From CAVYOE01 sp963770155 (GTDB taxonomy: Bacteria; Actinomycetota; Thermoleophilia; Solirubrobacterales; 70-9), in contig CAVYOE010000001.1 in NCBI GenBank assembly GCA_963770155.1, positions 2,232,001 through 2,296,000 on the forward strand: DNA of 64,000 nt. The letters are read 5' to 3'. Position 1 is the stretch's first letter. Each line of letters begins with the position of its first letter. The notes beneath the pieces were generated by a model that did not search any database, was not told the origin of the DNA, and worked only from the letters and a program-made list of their open reading frames with translations. A program made the translations under genes and the position numbers. This document shows positions 40,466 through 49,050 of the stretch, in pieces.

Positions 40466-40846
40466 ATGACTGAGACCAAGACGACCCCCGAGCCAATCAC
40501 CCTCACCGACAAGGCCGCGGCCAAGGTGAAGGAGCTGCTCGACGAGCAGGAGAACGCGGCCGAGCAGGCGCTGCGCGTTGCCGTCCAGGGCGGCGGCTGC
40601 TCCGGCTTCCAGTACGCGCTCGCCTTCGACAAGCGCAAGGACGACGACCACGTGTTCGAGCGCGACGGCGTCAACGTCGTCGTCGACAAGGCTTCGATGC
40701 AGTTCGTCTACGGCTCCGAGGTCGACTACATCGACGGCCTCGAGGGTGCCGGCTTCGCGGTCAACAACCCGAATGTCGTCGCCGCCTGCGGTTGCGGCTC
40801 TTCCTTCCAGGTGAAGGAAGAGGACGCCGAGACCGCGGCTGTCTAG
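40466..40846 (+). CDS. erpA: Iron-sulfur cluster insertion protein (HesB/IscA/ErpA type)
   Basis: 126 residues. A-type carrier that passes Fe-S clusters to target enzymes. The three cluster Cys are Cys45 in GGGCSGFQY and Cys108/Cys110 in AACGCGSSF; EPITLTDKAAAKVKELL and SMQFVYGSEVDYIDGLEGAGFAVNNPN are family-typical. Start at ATG 40466. It precedes, on the opposite strand, a set with BolA, glutaredoxin, ferredoxin reductase and HemQ. The stop region is tandemly duplicated (see repeat). Confidence 0.9.
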   Translation: MTETKTTPEPITLTDKAAAKVKELLDEQENAAEQALRVAVQGGGCSGFQYALAFDKRKDDDHVFERDGVNVVVDKASMQFVYGSEVDYIDGLEGAGFAVNNPNVVAACGCGSSFQVKEEDAETAAV

Positions 40847-40865
40847 CGCGACCGCGGCTGTCTAG
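40831..40865. repeat. Tandem duplication of the erpA stop region
   Basis: GACCGCGGCTGTCTAG occurs at 40831-40846 (the end of erpA) and again at 40850-40865, a 19-base period. A recent slippage event that leaves the protein unaffected. Confidence 0.8.
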
Positions 40866-40874
40866 TACCCGGGC

Positions 40875-41366
40875 TCAGGTCGCCGGAGCCCCTTCGGCTG
40901 CGGCCTGCAGCTCCGCGAGGTCGAGCTTGCGCATCTTCAGCATCGCCTCCATCGCGCGCGCGGCGCGGTCCGGATCGGAGTCGTCGAAGATCTCCTCCAT
41001 ACCGGCCGGGACGACCTGCCACGAGAGTCCGTACTTGTCCTTGAGCCAGCCGCAGACCGACTCCTCGCCACCCTCGAGCAGCGCGTCCCAGTAGTAATCG
41101 ACTTCCTCCTGGTTTGCGCACTTGATCTCCAAGGAGATGGCCTCGTCGAACTTGAACTCGGGCCCGCCGTTGATGCCGACGAACCGCTGGCCGTCGAGCT
41201 CGAATTCGACCGTCATCGGCGTCCCGGGCTCTCGGGTTCCGGGCGCTCCTTCTGGGTAGTTGAGGACCTTGACGATGCGCGAGTTCTTGAACACGGACGT
41301 GTAGAACTCTGCCGCCTCCACCGCCTCGTGATCGAACCACAGGTTGGTGACGATTTTCTGCTCCAT
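40875..41366 (-). CDS. VOC-fold protein, PhnB/3-demethylubiquinone-methyltransferase-like
   Basis: 163 residues. TNLWFDHEAVEAAEFYTSVFKNSRI at the N-terminus and MTVEFELDGQRFVGINGGPEFKFDEAISLEIKC, then YYWDALLEGGEESVCGWLKDKYGLSWQVVP, all typical of the PF06983 branch of the VOC superfamily. Despite the old name no methyltransferase activity is implied; metal-binding roles are common. ATG 41366. On the minus strand, about 100 bases downstream of the SnoaL gene, with an intergenic of 97 bases between. Confidence 0.82.
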   Translation of the reverse strand: MEQKIVTNLWFDHEAVEAAEFYTSVFKNSRIVKVLNYPEGAPGTREPGTPMTVEFELDGQRFVGINGGPEFKFDEAISLEIKCANQEEVDYYWDALLEGGEESVCGWLKDKYGLSWQVVPAGMEEIFDDSDPDRAARAMEAMLKMRKLDLAELQAAAEGAPAT

Positions 41367-41463
41367 CGGGTGCTTCCTCCTTCAGGTGCGGAATCGGGTT
41401 GTCGCACCCTATGACCGAAGGCCTGGCGAAAACTCATCGCCGGGCTCCTGCCGAGCCGGCGAT

Positions 41464-41898
41464 CTAGCCGTTCTTGCCCTCGGAGGTGTTCATCTCCAGC
41501 AGAGCGCTGTCGCCGTGGCGGTGGATCACCTTCCAGTCGCCGTCCTCGCGGCGATAGACCTGGGTGACGCGCAGGGAGATGTCATCGACCGGCTTGCCCG
41601 CGATCGATCCCCTGTACCGCTCGAAGCCCACCGTGTACGCCATGTCCCCGATCACGTCGGCGACCTCGAGGTCGAAGCGCCAGCCGGTTACGTCGCTGAA
41701 CTTGGTCACCACCTGCTCGAAGGTCTCGCTCACGTCCTCCCAGCCCGACTTGTACATACCGGCCGCGCCGAACAGGCTCACCGGATCCCGCTGTGACCAG
41801 AGCTTCATCCGCGGGCCCGCATCGCCCTCGTGAAACGCAATCTCGGCGTCGACTAGCCGGGGGAGGAACTCGGAGCGGAAGTCGTCGAGGTCGCTCAC
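41464..41898 (-). CDS. SnoaL-like (NTF2 fold) protein
   Basis: 144 residues. LVDAEIAFHEGDAGPRMKLWSQRDPVSLFGAAG is the usual start of the SnoaL-like ketosteroid-isomerase fold; GWEDVSETFEQVVTKFSD and LRVTQVYRREDGDWKVIHRHGDS close it. Enzyme or ligand-binding role unknown. It is not closely similar to the SnoaL protein at 20249. It follows the glutaredoxin gene by 26 bases. Confidence 0.77.
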   Translation of the reverse strand: MSDLDDFRSEFLPRLVDAEIAFHEGDAGPRMKLWSQRDPVSLFGAAGMYKSGWEDVSETFEQVVTKFSDVTGWRFDLEVADVIGDMAYTVGFERYRGSIAGKPVDDISLRVTQVYRREDGDWKVIHRHGDSALLEMNTSEGKNG

Positions 41899-41924
41899 GC
41901 GCTCCGGGGGCCGCGGAGGGCGGT

Positions 41925-42329
41925 CTAGCTGCCCTCGATGTTCATCGGCGGGCTCTGAGTGACGGGGCGGTCCGGGTCTGCGGCCGCCGGAGTCTGAACC
42001 TCTGCGGCGGCCTCGGCCCCGAGGACCTCCTCCAGCTCGCCCGCCTCGTGCATCTCCTCGAGGATGTCGGCGCCGCCGACCAGTTGGCCCTTGACGTAGA
42101 GCTGCGGGAAAGTGCGCCAGTCGGCGATCTCTCCCGTCGCCTGCCGCAGCGGCTCCAGCGCGGGCAGAACGTCGAGCGCCGCGTACTCGACGCCGTAGGC
42201 CTCGAGCACGTTGATCGCCCGCATCGAGTTGCCGCAGCTGGGCTGATCGGGGCTTCCCTTCATCATCAGCAGCACCGGGTTGTCCGCGATCAGCTGCTGG
42301 ACCTTCTCCTTCAGGGTCGGCTCAGTCAT
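41925..42329 (-). CDS. Monothiol glutaredoxin (Grx4/GrxD type) with CGNS motif
   Basis: 134 residues. LKEKVQQLIADNPVLLMMKGSPDQPSCGNSMRAINVLEAYGVEYAALDV has the KGS/TPDxPxCGxS pattern of monothiol glutaredoxins; the active site reads CGNS (Cys32-Ser35) rather than CGFS. WRTFPQLYVKGQLVGGADILEEMHEAGEL carries the TFPQ cis-Pro and GGxD glutathione site. A disordered C-terminal tail (from about 107) follows. Partner BolA is encoded 21 bases upstream, as in many bacteria where the pair binds a shared 2Fe-2S cluster. Confidence 0.87.
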   Translation of the reverse strand: MTEPTLKEKVQQLIADNPVLLMMKGSPDQPSCGNSMRAINVLEAYGVEYAALDVLPALEPLRQATGEIADWRTFPQLYVKGQLVGGADILEEMHEAGELEEVLGAEAAAEVQTPAAADPDRPVTQSPPMNIEGS

Positions 42330-42350
42330 TTGGGTTCCTCAGGTTGGTCC

Positions 42351-42584
42351 TCATTCCGGAACGATTGTACGGACCGTGAGCGAGTGGATCTCGCCACTCT
42401 CGGTTTGCTCGCTGAGCGCACTCTTCACGAGCATGTGCTGCTGCAGCCTGGTCTTGCCCTGAAACTGCGGGGCCGTGACCGTGACCCGGATGTGATCTCC
42501 GCCGCGCTCGTCGACTACCTCCGCTTCGGAGCCCGGCAGGTCGCGCTCGATCAGCGACTTCACCTCTTCGAGCGGGACCGCCAT
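42351..42584 (-). CDS. BolA-family protein
   Basis: 77 residues, standard for BolA. EVKSLIERDLPGSEAEVVDERGGDHIRVTVTAPQFQGKTRLQQHMLVKSAL includes the conserved DHIRV...F.GK.R..QH.LV signature, with the His thought to co-ligate a 2Fe-2S cluster with glutaredoxin. The gene lies three bases after fprA and 21 before the glutaredoxin, so these are one transcript. Roles in Fe-S trafficking or iron sensing are known for BolA-Grx pairs. Confidence 0.88.
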   Translation of the reverse strand: MAVPLEEVKSLIERDLPGSEAEVVDERGGDHIRVTVTAPQFQGKTRLQQHMLVKSALSEQTESGEIHSLTVRTIVPE

Positions 42585-42587
42585 CGG

Positions 42588-43994
42588 CTATGCCGGCTCG
42601 GAGGCTTTTGCGGCGTCGAGCATCTCGTCGACACGGATGAACTTCACGCGCGGTCGGCCTAGTGGCTCCCCGCGGGCGACCTCGGCGGCGTTGATCGCCT
42701 CCCAGCCCGAGTAGCTGACGAAGTCCGGCGAGCGCTCAGTGAGCAGCTCCTCGACCCCGGCCGGATCCGGGTTCTCTGGCGCGCCGAGGCGGTCGTGCTC
42801 GGCGTCCTCGAGCAACTTCACGACGGTCTCGTTTGCGTCCTTCTTGTTTGTGCCGATCACCCCGGAGGGGCCGCGCTTGATCCAGCCGACGGCATAGAGA
42901 CCTTCGACCTGCCTGCCGGTGTCGTCGATCACCGCTCCGGCGTCATTGGGGATGACGCCGCGGCCCTCGTCGAAGGGAATGCCCTCGAGCGGCACGCCCT
43001 TGTAGCCGATCGAGCGGAAGACCAGGCCGCATTCGAGTGTCTCGCGCTCGCCGGTGTCGCGCGCCTTGATGTTGCCGCCGTCGTCCTCGTGGAGTTCGTT
43101 CACGCCGAGCACGATCCGCTCGACCTTGCCGTCGCCCTGGATCTCGATCGGCGAGCGGAGGAAGCGCAGGATGACCTTCTTCGGCTTGCCCTCGGGCTCG
43201 CGCTGGGAGAAATCGGTGAACAGCTCCACGTTCCGGACGTTCGTGGGATCGGCCTCGTCGGAGTCGAGGTAGGCACGGCTGAGCGGGTCGAGCTCGACCT
43301 CGGCGGGGTCGACGACGACATCGGCGATCTCGATCTCGCCCAGCTCTCGGACCTCGGGGTTGGTGAAGGCCGCCTGGGCCGGGCCTCGCCTCCCGACCAC
43401 GACGATCTCCTTGATCGGGCACTCGGCGAGGGGGTCGATCGCGTGCTCGGCGGTGTCGGTCTCCTCGAGCTCCGCCCGGGTGAGCGCCAGCATCCTGGTG
43501 ACGTCGGCAGCGACGTTGCCGTTGCCGATCACGATCGCGCGTTCGCAGCCGAGGTTGTACTCCCGGTCGGCGAAATCGGGATGCGCGTTGTACCAATTGA
43601 CGAACTCCGTGGCCGAATGGCTGCCCGGCAGCTCCTCACCCGGGATCCCGAGGTGGCGGTCGACGCTGGTCCCATAGGCGAAGACCACTGCGTGGTAGCG
43701 GTCGCGCAGCTCACCGACCGAGACGTCATTGCCGACGTCGACGTTGCCGAAGAAGCGGAAGCCGTCGCGCGCCGCGGTCTTCTCGTAAACGCGGATCACC
43801 GACTTGATCTTCGGGTGGTCCGGGGCGACGCCGGCGCGGACGAGGCCGTAGGGAGTCGGCAGCTTGTCGAACATGTCGACCTCGATCGCCGGCTCCTCCT
43901 GCTTGAGGAGGTGCTCGGCCGCGTAGAAGCCGGCCGGGCCGGAGCCGATGATCGCAACACGAATTGGGGATGCAGCGGTGCCGAGCTCGTTCAT
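42588..43994 (-). CDS. fprA: Ferredoxin-NADP+ reductase, adrenodoxin-reductase type (FprA)
   Basis: 468 residues. FAD- and NADPH-binding flavoprotein that reduces ferredoxin for P450s, Fe-S or desaturase enzymes. FAD motif RVAIIGSGPAGFYAAEHLLK (about 12-31), LPTPYGLVRAGVAPDHPKIKSVI, AYGTSVDRHLGIPGEEL, and the NADP motif AIVIGNGNVAADVTRML (about 155-171); the C-terminal GWIKRGPSGVIGTNKKDA is diagnostic. ATG 43994; an open extension to 44372 overlaps hemQ and is noise. Thirteen bases after hemQ. Confidence 0.93.
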   Translation of the reverse strand: MNELGTAASPIRVAIIGSGPAGFYAAEHLLKQEEPAIEVDMFDKLPTPYGLVRAGVAPDHPKIKSVIRVYEKTAARDGFRFFGNVDVGNDVSVGELRDRYHAVVFAYGTSVDRHLGIPGEELPGSHSATEFVNWYNAHPDFADREYNLGCERAIVIGNGNVAADVTRMLALTRAELEETDTAEHAIDPLAECPIKEIVVVGRRGPAQAAFTNPEVRELGEIEIADVVVDPAEVELDPLSRAYLDSDEADPTNVRNVELFTDFSQREPEGKPKKVILRFLRSPIEIQGDGKVERIVLGVNELHEDDGGNIKARDTGERETLECGLVFRSIGYKGVPLEGIPFDEGRGVIPNDAGAVIDDTGRQVEGLYAVGWIKRGPSGVIGTNKKDANETVVKLLEDAEHDRLGAPENPDPAGVEELLTERSPDFVSYSGWEAINAAEVARGEPLGRPRVKFIRVDEMLDAAKASEPA

Positions 43995-44007
43995 GGGGCG
44001 CGGAAGG

Positions 44008-44733
44008 TTACGCGACCCCGGCCGCCGTAGGACCGGGCATGGCGCTCGGCGTTGCCGCGACCGCGACGCCGTCGAGCGCGTCGATCGCCTTGCCGAGCGA
44101 GGTCGCGACACAGGTGAAGATCGGCGTGTCGCGGAGGGTGTACGAGCTCGACTCGGTCCCGCGCAGCTCCTGAACCAGGTCGAGAAAATCGCCGGGATCG
44201 TCGGCCTCGAATGAGACCACGAACTCCTGGTCGTCGAGCCCAAATGAGTACGCGGTGTTGATCGAGATCTCCGGATAGCGGCGCCCCACCTCGATGTGGT
44301 CGGCCATGATTCGCTGCCGCTCCTCGGCGGGCAGCGAGTACCACTCGCGCTTCTTCCAGAACGGATAGACAAAGAGGTACTTGCGCTCGGAGACGCAGAT
44401 CTCCGGGCGGACCTCGGAATCCGAGTAGGGCGAGGCCTTGGTCATCGCCAGGTAGGAGTAGGGGACTTCTGCCCATTGAGCGAGGCCGCTCTGGCCGAGG
44501 ACGACGTGGAAGGTGTGGATGTCTTCGAGGATCGGGCTCTGGCTCAGCAGGAGCAGGTCGACGTCGCCCCGCGTGCCGACTGTCGAGTACGCTCGCAGCG
44601 ATCGATCGACCGCGAAGTCTTCGCACGCGGCGAGGAACTCACGCTTGTCGCGGGCGCGCGATTCCGGGTCGCGCCGCCTCCACGCGGGGTCGAGCTTGAA
44701 GAAAGTGAACTTGACGAACGTGCGGTCGGCCAC
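44008..44733 (-). CDS. hemQ: Heme-dependent peroxidase/coproheme decarboxylase (HemQ)
   Basis: 241 residues of the chlorite dismutase-like family. In actinobacteria and firmicutes HemQ oxidatively decarboxylates coproheme to heme b. FVKFTFFKLDPAWRR opens the fold; Tyr123 in KYLFVYPFWKKREWY is the radical Tyr position and His146 in MADHIEVGRRYPE the proximal heme ligand. SFGLDDQEFVVSFEADDPGDFLDLVQELRGTESS is conserved. GTG 44733 is the start; a longer frame upstream overlaps the divergent gene. First gene of the fprA-bolA-grx operon, a link of heme and Fe-S supply. No other hem gene is visible. Confidence 0.9.
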   Translation of the reverse strand: MADRTFVKFTFFKLDPAWRRRDPESRARDKREFLAACEDFAVDRSLRAYSTVGTRGDVDLLLLSQSPILEDIHTFHVVLGQSGLAQWAEVPYSYLAMTKASPYSDSEVRPEICVSERKYLFVYPFWKKREWYSLPAEERQRIMADHIEVGRRYPEISINTAYSFGLDDQEFVVSFEADDPGDFLDLVQELRGTESSSYTLRDTPIFTCVATSLGKAIDALDGVAVAATPSAMPGPTAAGVA

Positions 44734-44737
44734 GAAT

Positions 44738-46660
44738 TTGAGGTTAGCGGTAGCGCTCGCGACAGCCGCTACGGCGCTTGCGTCGCCACCGGCGGCCTCT
44801 GCCCAGCAGGAGCCGGTGCAGCCGACGGTCGTGGTGGCGATGCTCAGCCCCTCGATCGAGCCGCTCAGCCTCGGCCGGGTTCCCGGTCTATCGCCCGGTC
44901 TGCTGAGCGCCGGCCTCAGCAAGGTGCGTCCGTCGCAGACCTACCTCGACATTTCGCAAGGGAACCGAATCTTCACCTCCCTCTATCCGGGCGAGAGGCC
45001 GCCCAAGGCGATCGTCGTCTCCGACCGGGTCGCTGGCTGGCGTTTACTGGAGGCGCGGTCGGCCGATGCCCCCGCCGACCTGGTTCCCGGCCTGCTCGGC
45101 CAGACGCTCGAGGATGCTCGCGTCAGTGTCCGGGCGGATCCGGTCCTGGTCAACCCGGCGCTGATCGCCGTCAATGAGGCCGGCTTCGTCGAGCGGAGCG
45201 GCCATTTCGATTGCGTCGAGCGCCGCTGCCCGGCCGGGGTCACCCTGATCGCGGCGAAGCGCTCCGAGCTGCCCCGGCTGGTAGCGGCCCTCCGCGGAGA
45301 TGACCTGCTGGTCGCGATCGAACGCGCCCCCCCGAGCGGGCGCGAGGGGCTCGCGATCGGAATCGCAGGCACGGGGTTCGACGGGAACCTGACCTCCGAT
45401 ACGACCAGGACCCGCGGTCTGGTCGCGGCGACCGACATCGCCCCGACCATTCTCGAGCGGTTCGGTCTCGCGGTTCCCGACGCGATGACCGGGAACGCCA
45501 TCCGCGACCGAGGGTGGCCCCGACGCTGCAGCGGTCGAGGACCTGAACGAACGGATCTCGATCGTCTCGGCCCGCCGCGGCCCGGTCGTGTTCACCAACG
45601 CCCTGCTCTGGATCGCGCTGGCGCTGGCCGCGGCAGTGATCGGCCGCGGCCGCGCAGCGCGCATCGCTTTCCCGCTGCTCGGCCTCTCCTGCATCTACAT
45701 GCCGTTGCTCCTCCTCGTCTGCGCCGCGTTCGACCCGAGCCGCACCGTCGAGCGGTTCGCGGTTGGCCTGGGAGCGCCGCTGCTCGCAGTCACAACGCTG
45801 AGCCTCGTCCGCGGCTACGCCGCGCTGGCGATCGCCTGCGGCGCCACCGCCGGTGCCTATGCGCTCGACGTGCTCGCCGGCTCGCCGCTCACCTCGCTCT
45901 CCCTGATCGGCCCCAACCCCGCCCTCGGGGTGCGGTTCTTCGGGATCGGCAACGAGCTCGAATCGACCCTTGCCGTCCTGATCCCGGTCGGGCGTGGGAG
46001 CGGCTCTGGCGCTCGCGCGGGTCGCGGACGGCGGTGCCGTTCCTCGCAGTGGGAGCGCTGGCGACGATCGTGTTCGCGGCAGGGCGCTTCGGAGCCGACG
46101 TCGGGGCCGCGATCGTTCTTCCGGTCGGGGCAGTCGTCGCGGCCGCGGTCCTCACGGAGGTGGGCAGCGGGGCGGGCCGCGAACGCTGGCGCACCTGGGC
46201 GCTGGTTGCGCTCGTCCCGCTGCTAGCCCTTCTGTCCCTCGCCGCGATCGATATCGCAATCGGCGGCGGTGCGCATCTGACCGGTTCGGTGCTCGAAGCG
46301 GGCGGTGCCGACGACCTGGCCGACGTAGCCGAGCGGCGGTTGCGGCTCTCGGAAAAGAGCTTCCGCCGCGCGGCCGGCGAGCCGTTCATCTACCTGGCGG
46401 CGGGACTGTTCGTCGGTGGGCTCTACCAGCGGCGGCGAGTCGCGGCCGCCTTCGAGGGCAGCCCCGCCGCGTATGCGGGCTTCCGCGGGGCAGTGGTTGC
46501 GACCCTGGTCGGGTCGGTGGTCAACGATTCGGGCGCAATCGTGTTCATGCTGGGGACCACCTTTCTCGTGGCCACGGTTGGATTTGCGTGGGGTGAGGCG
46601 GCGCGGGCGGCGCGGGACACCCGCCCGGGCCCCGCAAATAGCGACAAACCGGCGCCCTAA
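44738..46660 (+). pseudogene. Exported/membrane protein with alkaline-phosphatase-superfamily-like part, three frameshifts
   Basis: A signal peptide (LRLAVALATAATALASPPAASA), then a soluble region (VVVAMLSPSIEP...) ending with TDIAPTILERFGLAVPDAMTG, which resembles the end of phosphatase/phosphomutase-superfamily domains, then many membrane helices. Reading one frame fails three times: near 45505 (frame to GGPDAAAVEDLNERISIVS), at GGG 45990-45992 and at GGG 46019-46021; removing one base at each restores a continuous protein of about 640 residues ending in the original frame. Coding quality is high in each segment, so these are recent lesions or sequence errors. Start uncertain (TTG 44738, GTG 44720). 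Function unknown. Confidence 0.65.
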
Positions 46661-46717
46661 CCCCCGGGACCACGGTTCACTCGAGAGGCGCCCGCGGGGT
46701 ATGTACCCTTCGTGTCG

Positions 46718-49028
46718 ATGCGCATCGCGCTGGTCTCGCCCTACTCCTGGACCTATCAGGGCGGCGTCAACCGGCATGTCGAGGCCCTCGCGGAAGAGTT
46801 CCTCTCCCGCGGACACGAGGCCCGCGTGCTGGCGCCCTGGGATCCCCCCGACCGCCGCAGCGGTTGGCTCCACCGTGGGCCGCCGGCGGAACGCGGGCGC
46901 CCCGACTACCTGATCGGGCTCGGCCGATCGTTCGGGATCGGCTCCAACGGCGCGATCTCGAACATCTCCGACCTTCCCGGAGGGCGCGACCGCGCTGCGG
47001 CGCGAGCTCCGTGCGGGCGACTACGACGTCGTCCACGTGCACGAGCCGCCGGCCCCTGTCGTCGGCTGGGACTGCTGTTCGTTTCGCGGCGCACCGGTGG
47101 TCGGAACTTTCCACGCCTACTCGACCTCGTGGTTCCCCAACAACGCCGCGATGCTCCTCGGCGCCCGGCGCAAGTTCAACCAGCTCTCGGCGCGAATCGC
47201 CGTTTCGGAGGCCGCCGCCTGGACGGCACGCCGTTGGTACGGCGGCGAGTACCGGATCGTTCCCAACGGCGTCGATACGGATGCCGCGCCGCAGGGCCCC
47301 AAGACCCCGAGCGAGAAGCTGCGTGTCCTCTTCGTGGGCCGGGCGGAGGAGCGCAAGGGCCTGCCGGTCCTGCTCTCCGCCTTCGGGGCGTTGGTCGAGC
47401 ACGTTCCTTCCAGGCTGACGGTGGTCGGCGCCGAGAAGGAGGAGGTTGCCCGCTTCCTGCCGGATCCGGAGGTAGGCGAGCACGTGGATGCGGTCGGCAA
47501 GCTTTCGGACGAGGAGCTCTGGCAGCAGCTGGGCGAGGCCGATGTCCTCTGCGCTCCCTCGCTGGCGGGAGAGAGCTTCGGCATGGTCCTGATCGAGGCA
47601 TTCGCGGCGGGGACGCCGGTGATCGCCTCCAACATTGCGGGCTACAGCGACGTGGTCACCGACGGGGTGGACGGGGTCCTGGTGCCGCCCGCCGATGCCC
47701 AGCGGCTCGCCGAGGAGCTGCAGCGCTTCCATCACGAGCCGGAGCTGCGCCGGGTCATGGGCGGGGCGGGCCGCGCCAAGGCCGAGCGGTACGCGTGGCC
47801 GAGGATCGCCGATCAGGTCCTCGAGACCTACGACGCCGCCCAGAGCATCCCCGAGCCGGCGGGAGCGGCGATCGGGATCGCCCGCAGCAGCGGCCTGGTC
47901 CGCGCCGACGGCGGCCCGCGGCGGCCGGCCGAGCGCCTGCCCTCGCTGGAGCCCGATGTGGCGACCAAGACTGAGCGCGCCGCGCGCACTGCGAGACGGA
48001 TCGGTCTGGGTGTAGCGGGGCTGCTCGGAGTCGGCCTCACGCTGCTCGCCGCGGAGAAGGTCGGGGTCAACAGGGTCGTCGAGAGCGTCGTGCGCTCCGA
48101 TGCGACCTGGGTCTTGACCGCGATCGCTCTGATGGTGGCGTCGATGTTCCTGCGCGCCGCATCCTGGGTGGCGATCGCGCGGGCCGCCCTGCCGCACCGG
48201 CAGATTCGCCGCCGCGACACGACCTCGGCGACGATGATCGGGGTCTTGATGTCGGCCACGCTGCCGGCCCGTCTCGGGGAGCCGGCGCGCGCGATGGTTC
48301 TGGCTCGGCGTACCGGCCGGATGCGGGAGACATTCCCCGTCCTGCTCGGAACCATCGTCTCCCAAACGGTGCTCAACCTGGCCGCCCTGCTCGTGCTCGG
48401 CGTGATCATCGTCTGGAACACCGATCTCTTCCACTCCAACACCGAGAAGGTGTTCCTGTTCAGCCTGGCGCCGGTTGTGCTCCTGATCGCAGTCGTCCTC
48501 GCGCCGATGCTGGTGCGGGGTGGCGGCCGCGGCCGGATCTCCCGCGCCGCGGAGTCGCTGCGCCGCGGTTTGCTGCAGGTGCGCAGCGGCCTGCGCGTCT
48601 TCCGTGAGCCGCGCCGGGGCGCGTTTGCCGCGGTAGCTCAGTTCGGAGCCTGGGCGCTGCAGCTGGCGGCCTGCTGGGCCCTGTTCTTTGCTCTCGGGCT
48701 GGACGGCGAGGCCGGGATCGGTGCCGCGGCCGCGGTGCTGTTCGCGGTCAACGTCACCGCGGTCATCCCGGTGACCCCCTCCAACATCGGCGTCTTCCAG
48801 CTCGCGGTGATCAGCGTCCTGCACACCGGCTTCGGCGTCAGCGGCGCGGACGCACTCGCCTACGGGATCATCCTGCAGGCGGTCGAGATCGCGACCGCGG
48901 TCGCGCTCGGCCTCCCGGCGCTGGTGCGCGAGGGCGTCACCTGGTCCGATATGCGCATGCGCGCGCTCAGCGCCGCGCCGGTCCGCTTGCAGCCTCGCTC
49001 CGGCGAGACTCGCGAATCGATCGGCTGA
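46718..49028 (+). CDS. GT4 glycosyltransferase fused to LPG-synthase-like membrane domain, one frameshift
   Basis: The N-terminal half is a GT-B glycosyltransferase (RIALVSPYSWTYQGGVNRHVEALAEE; later RVLFVGRAEERKGLPVLLSAF, APSLAGESFGMVLIEAFAAGTPVIA with the retaining EX7E motif). After a linker the second half (about 430 on) is an eight-helix LPG-synthase/UPF0104-type flippase-like domain: LMVASMFLRAASWVAIARAAL, SATLPARLGEPARAMVLARR, AVIPVTPSNIGVFQLAV. The reading frame shifts between LPG at 46978 and EGATALRRELRAGDYDVVHVHEP, fixed by removing one base in CCCGG (46976-46980). About 770 residues when joined. A lipid-linked glycan transferred and moved by one protein is inference. Confidence 0.78.
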
Positions 49029-49050
49029 CCGAGATCGAGAGGGGCTGCTA

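Noticed and set aside
46767..48824. 685-codon minus-strand frame opposite the glycosyltransferase fusion
   Set aside because: Shadow frame; the plus strand carries conserved glycosyltransferase and membrane motifs.
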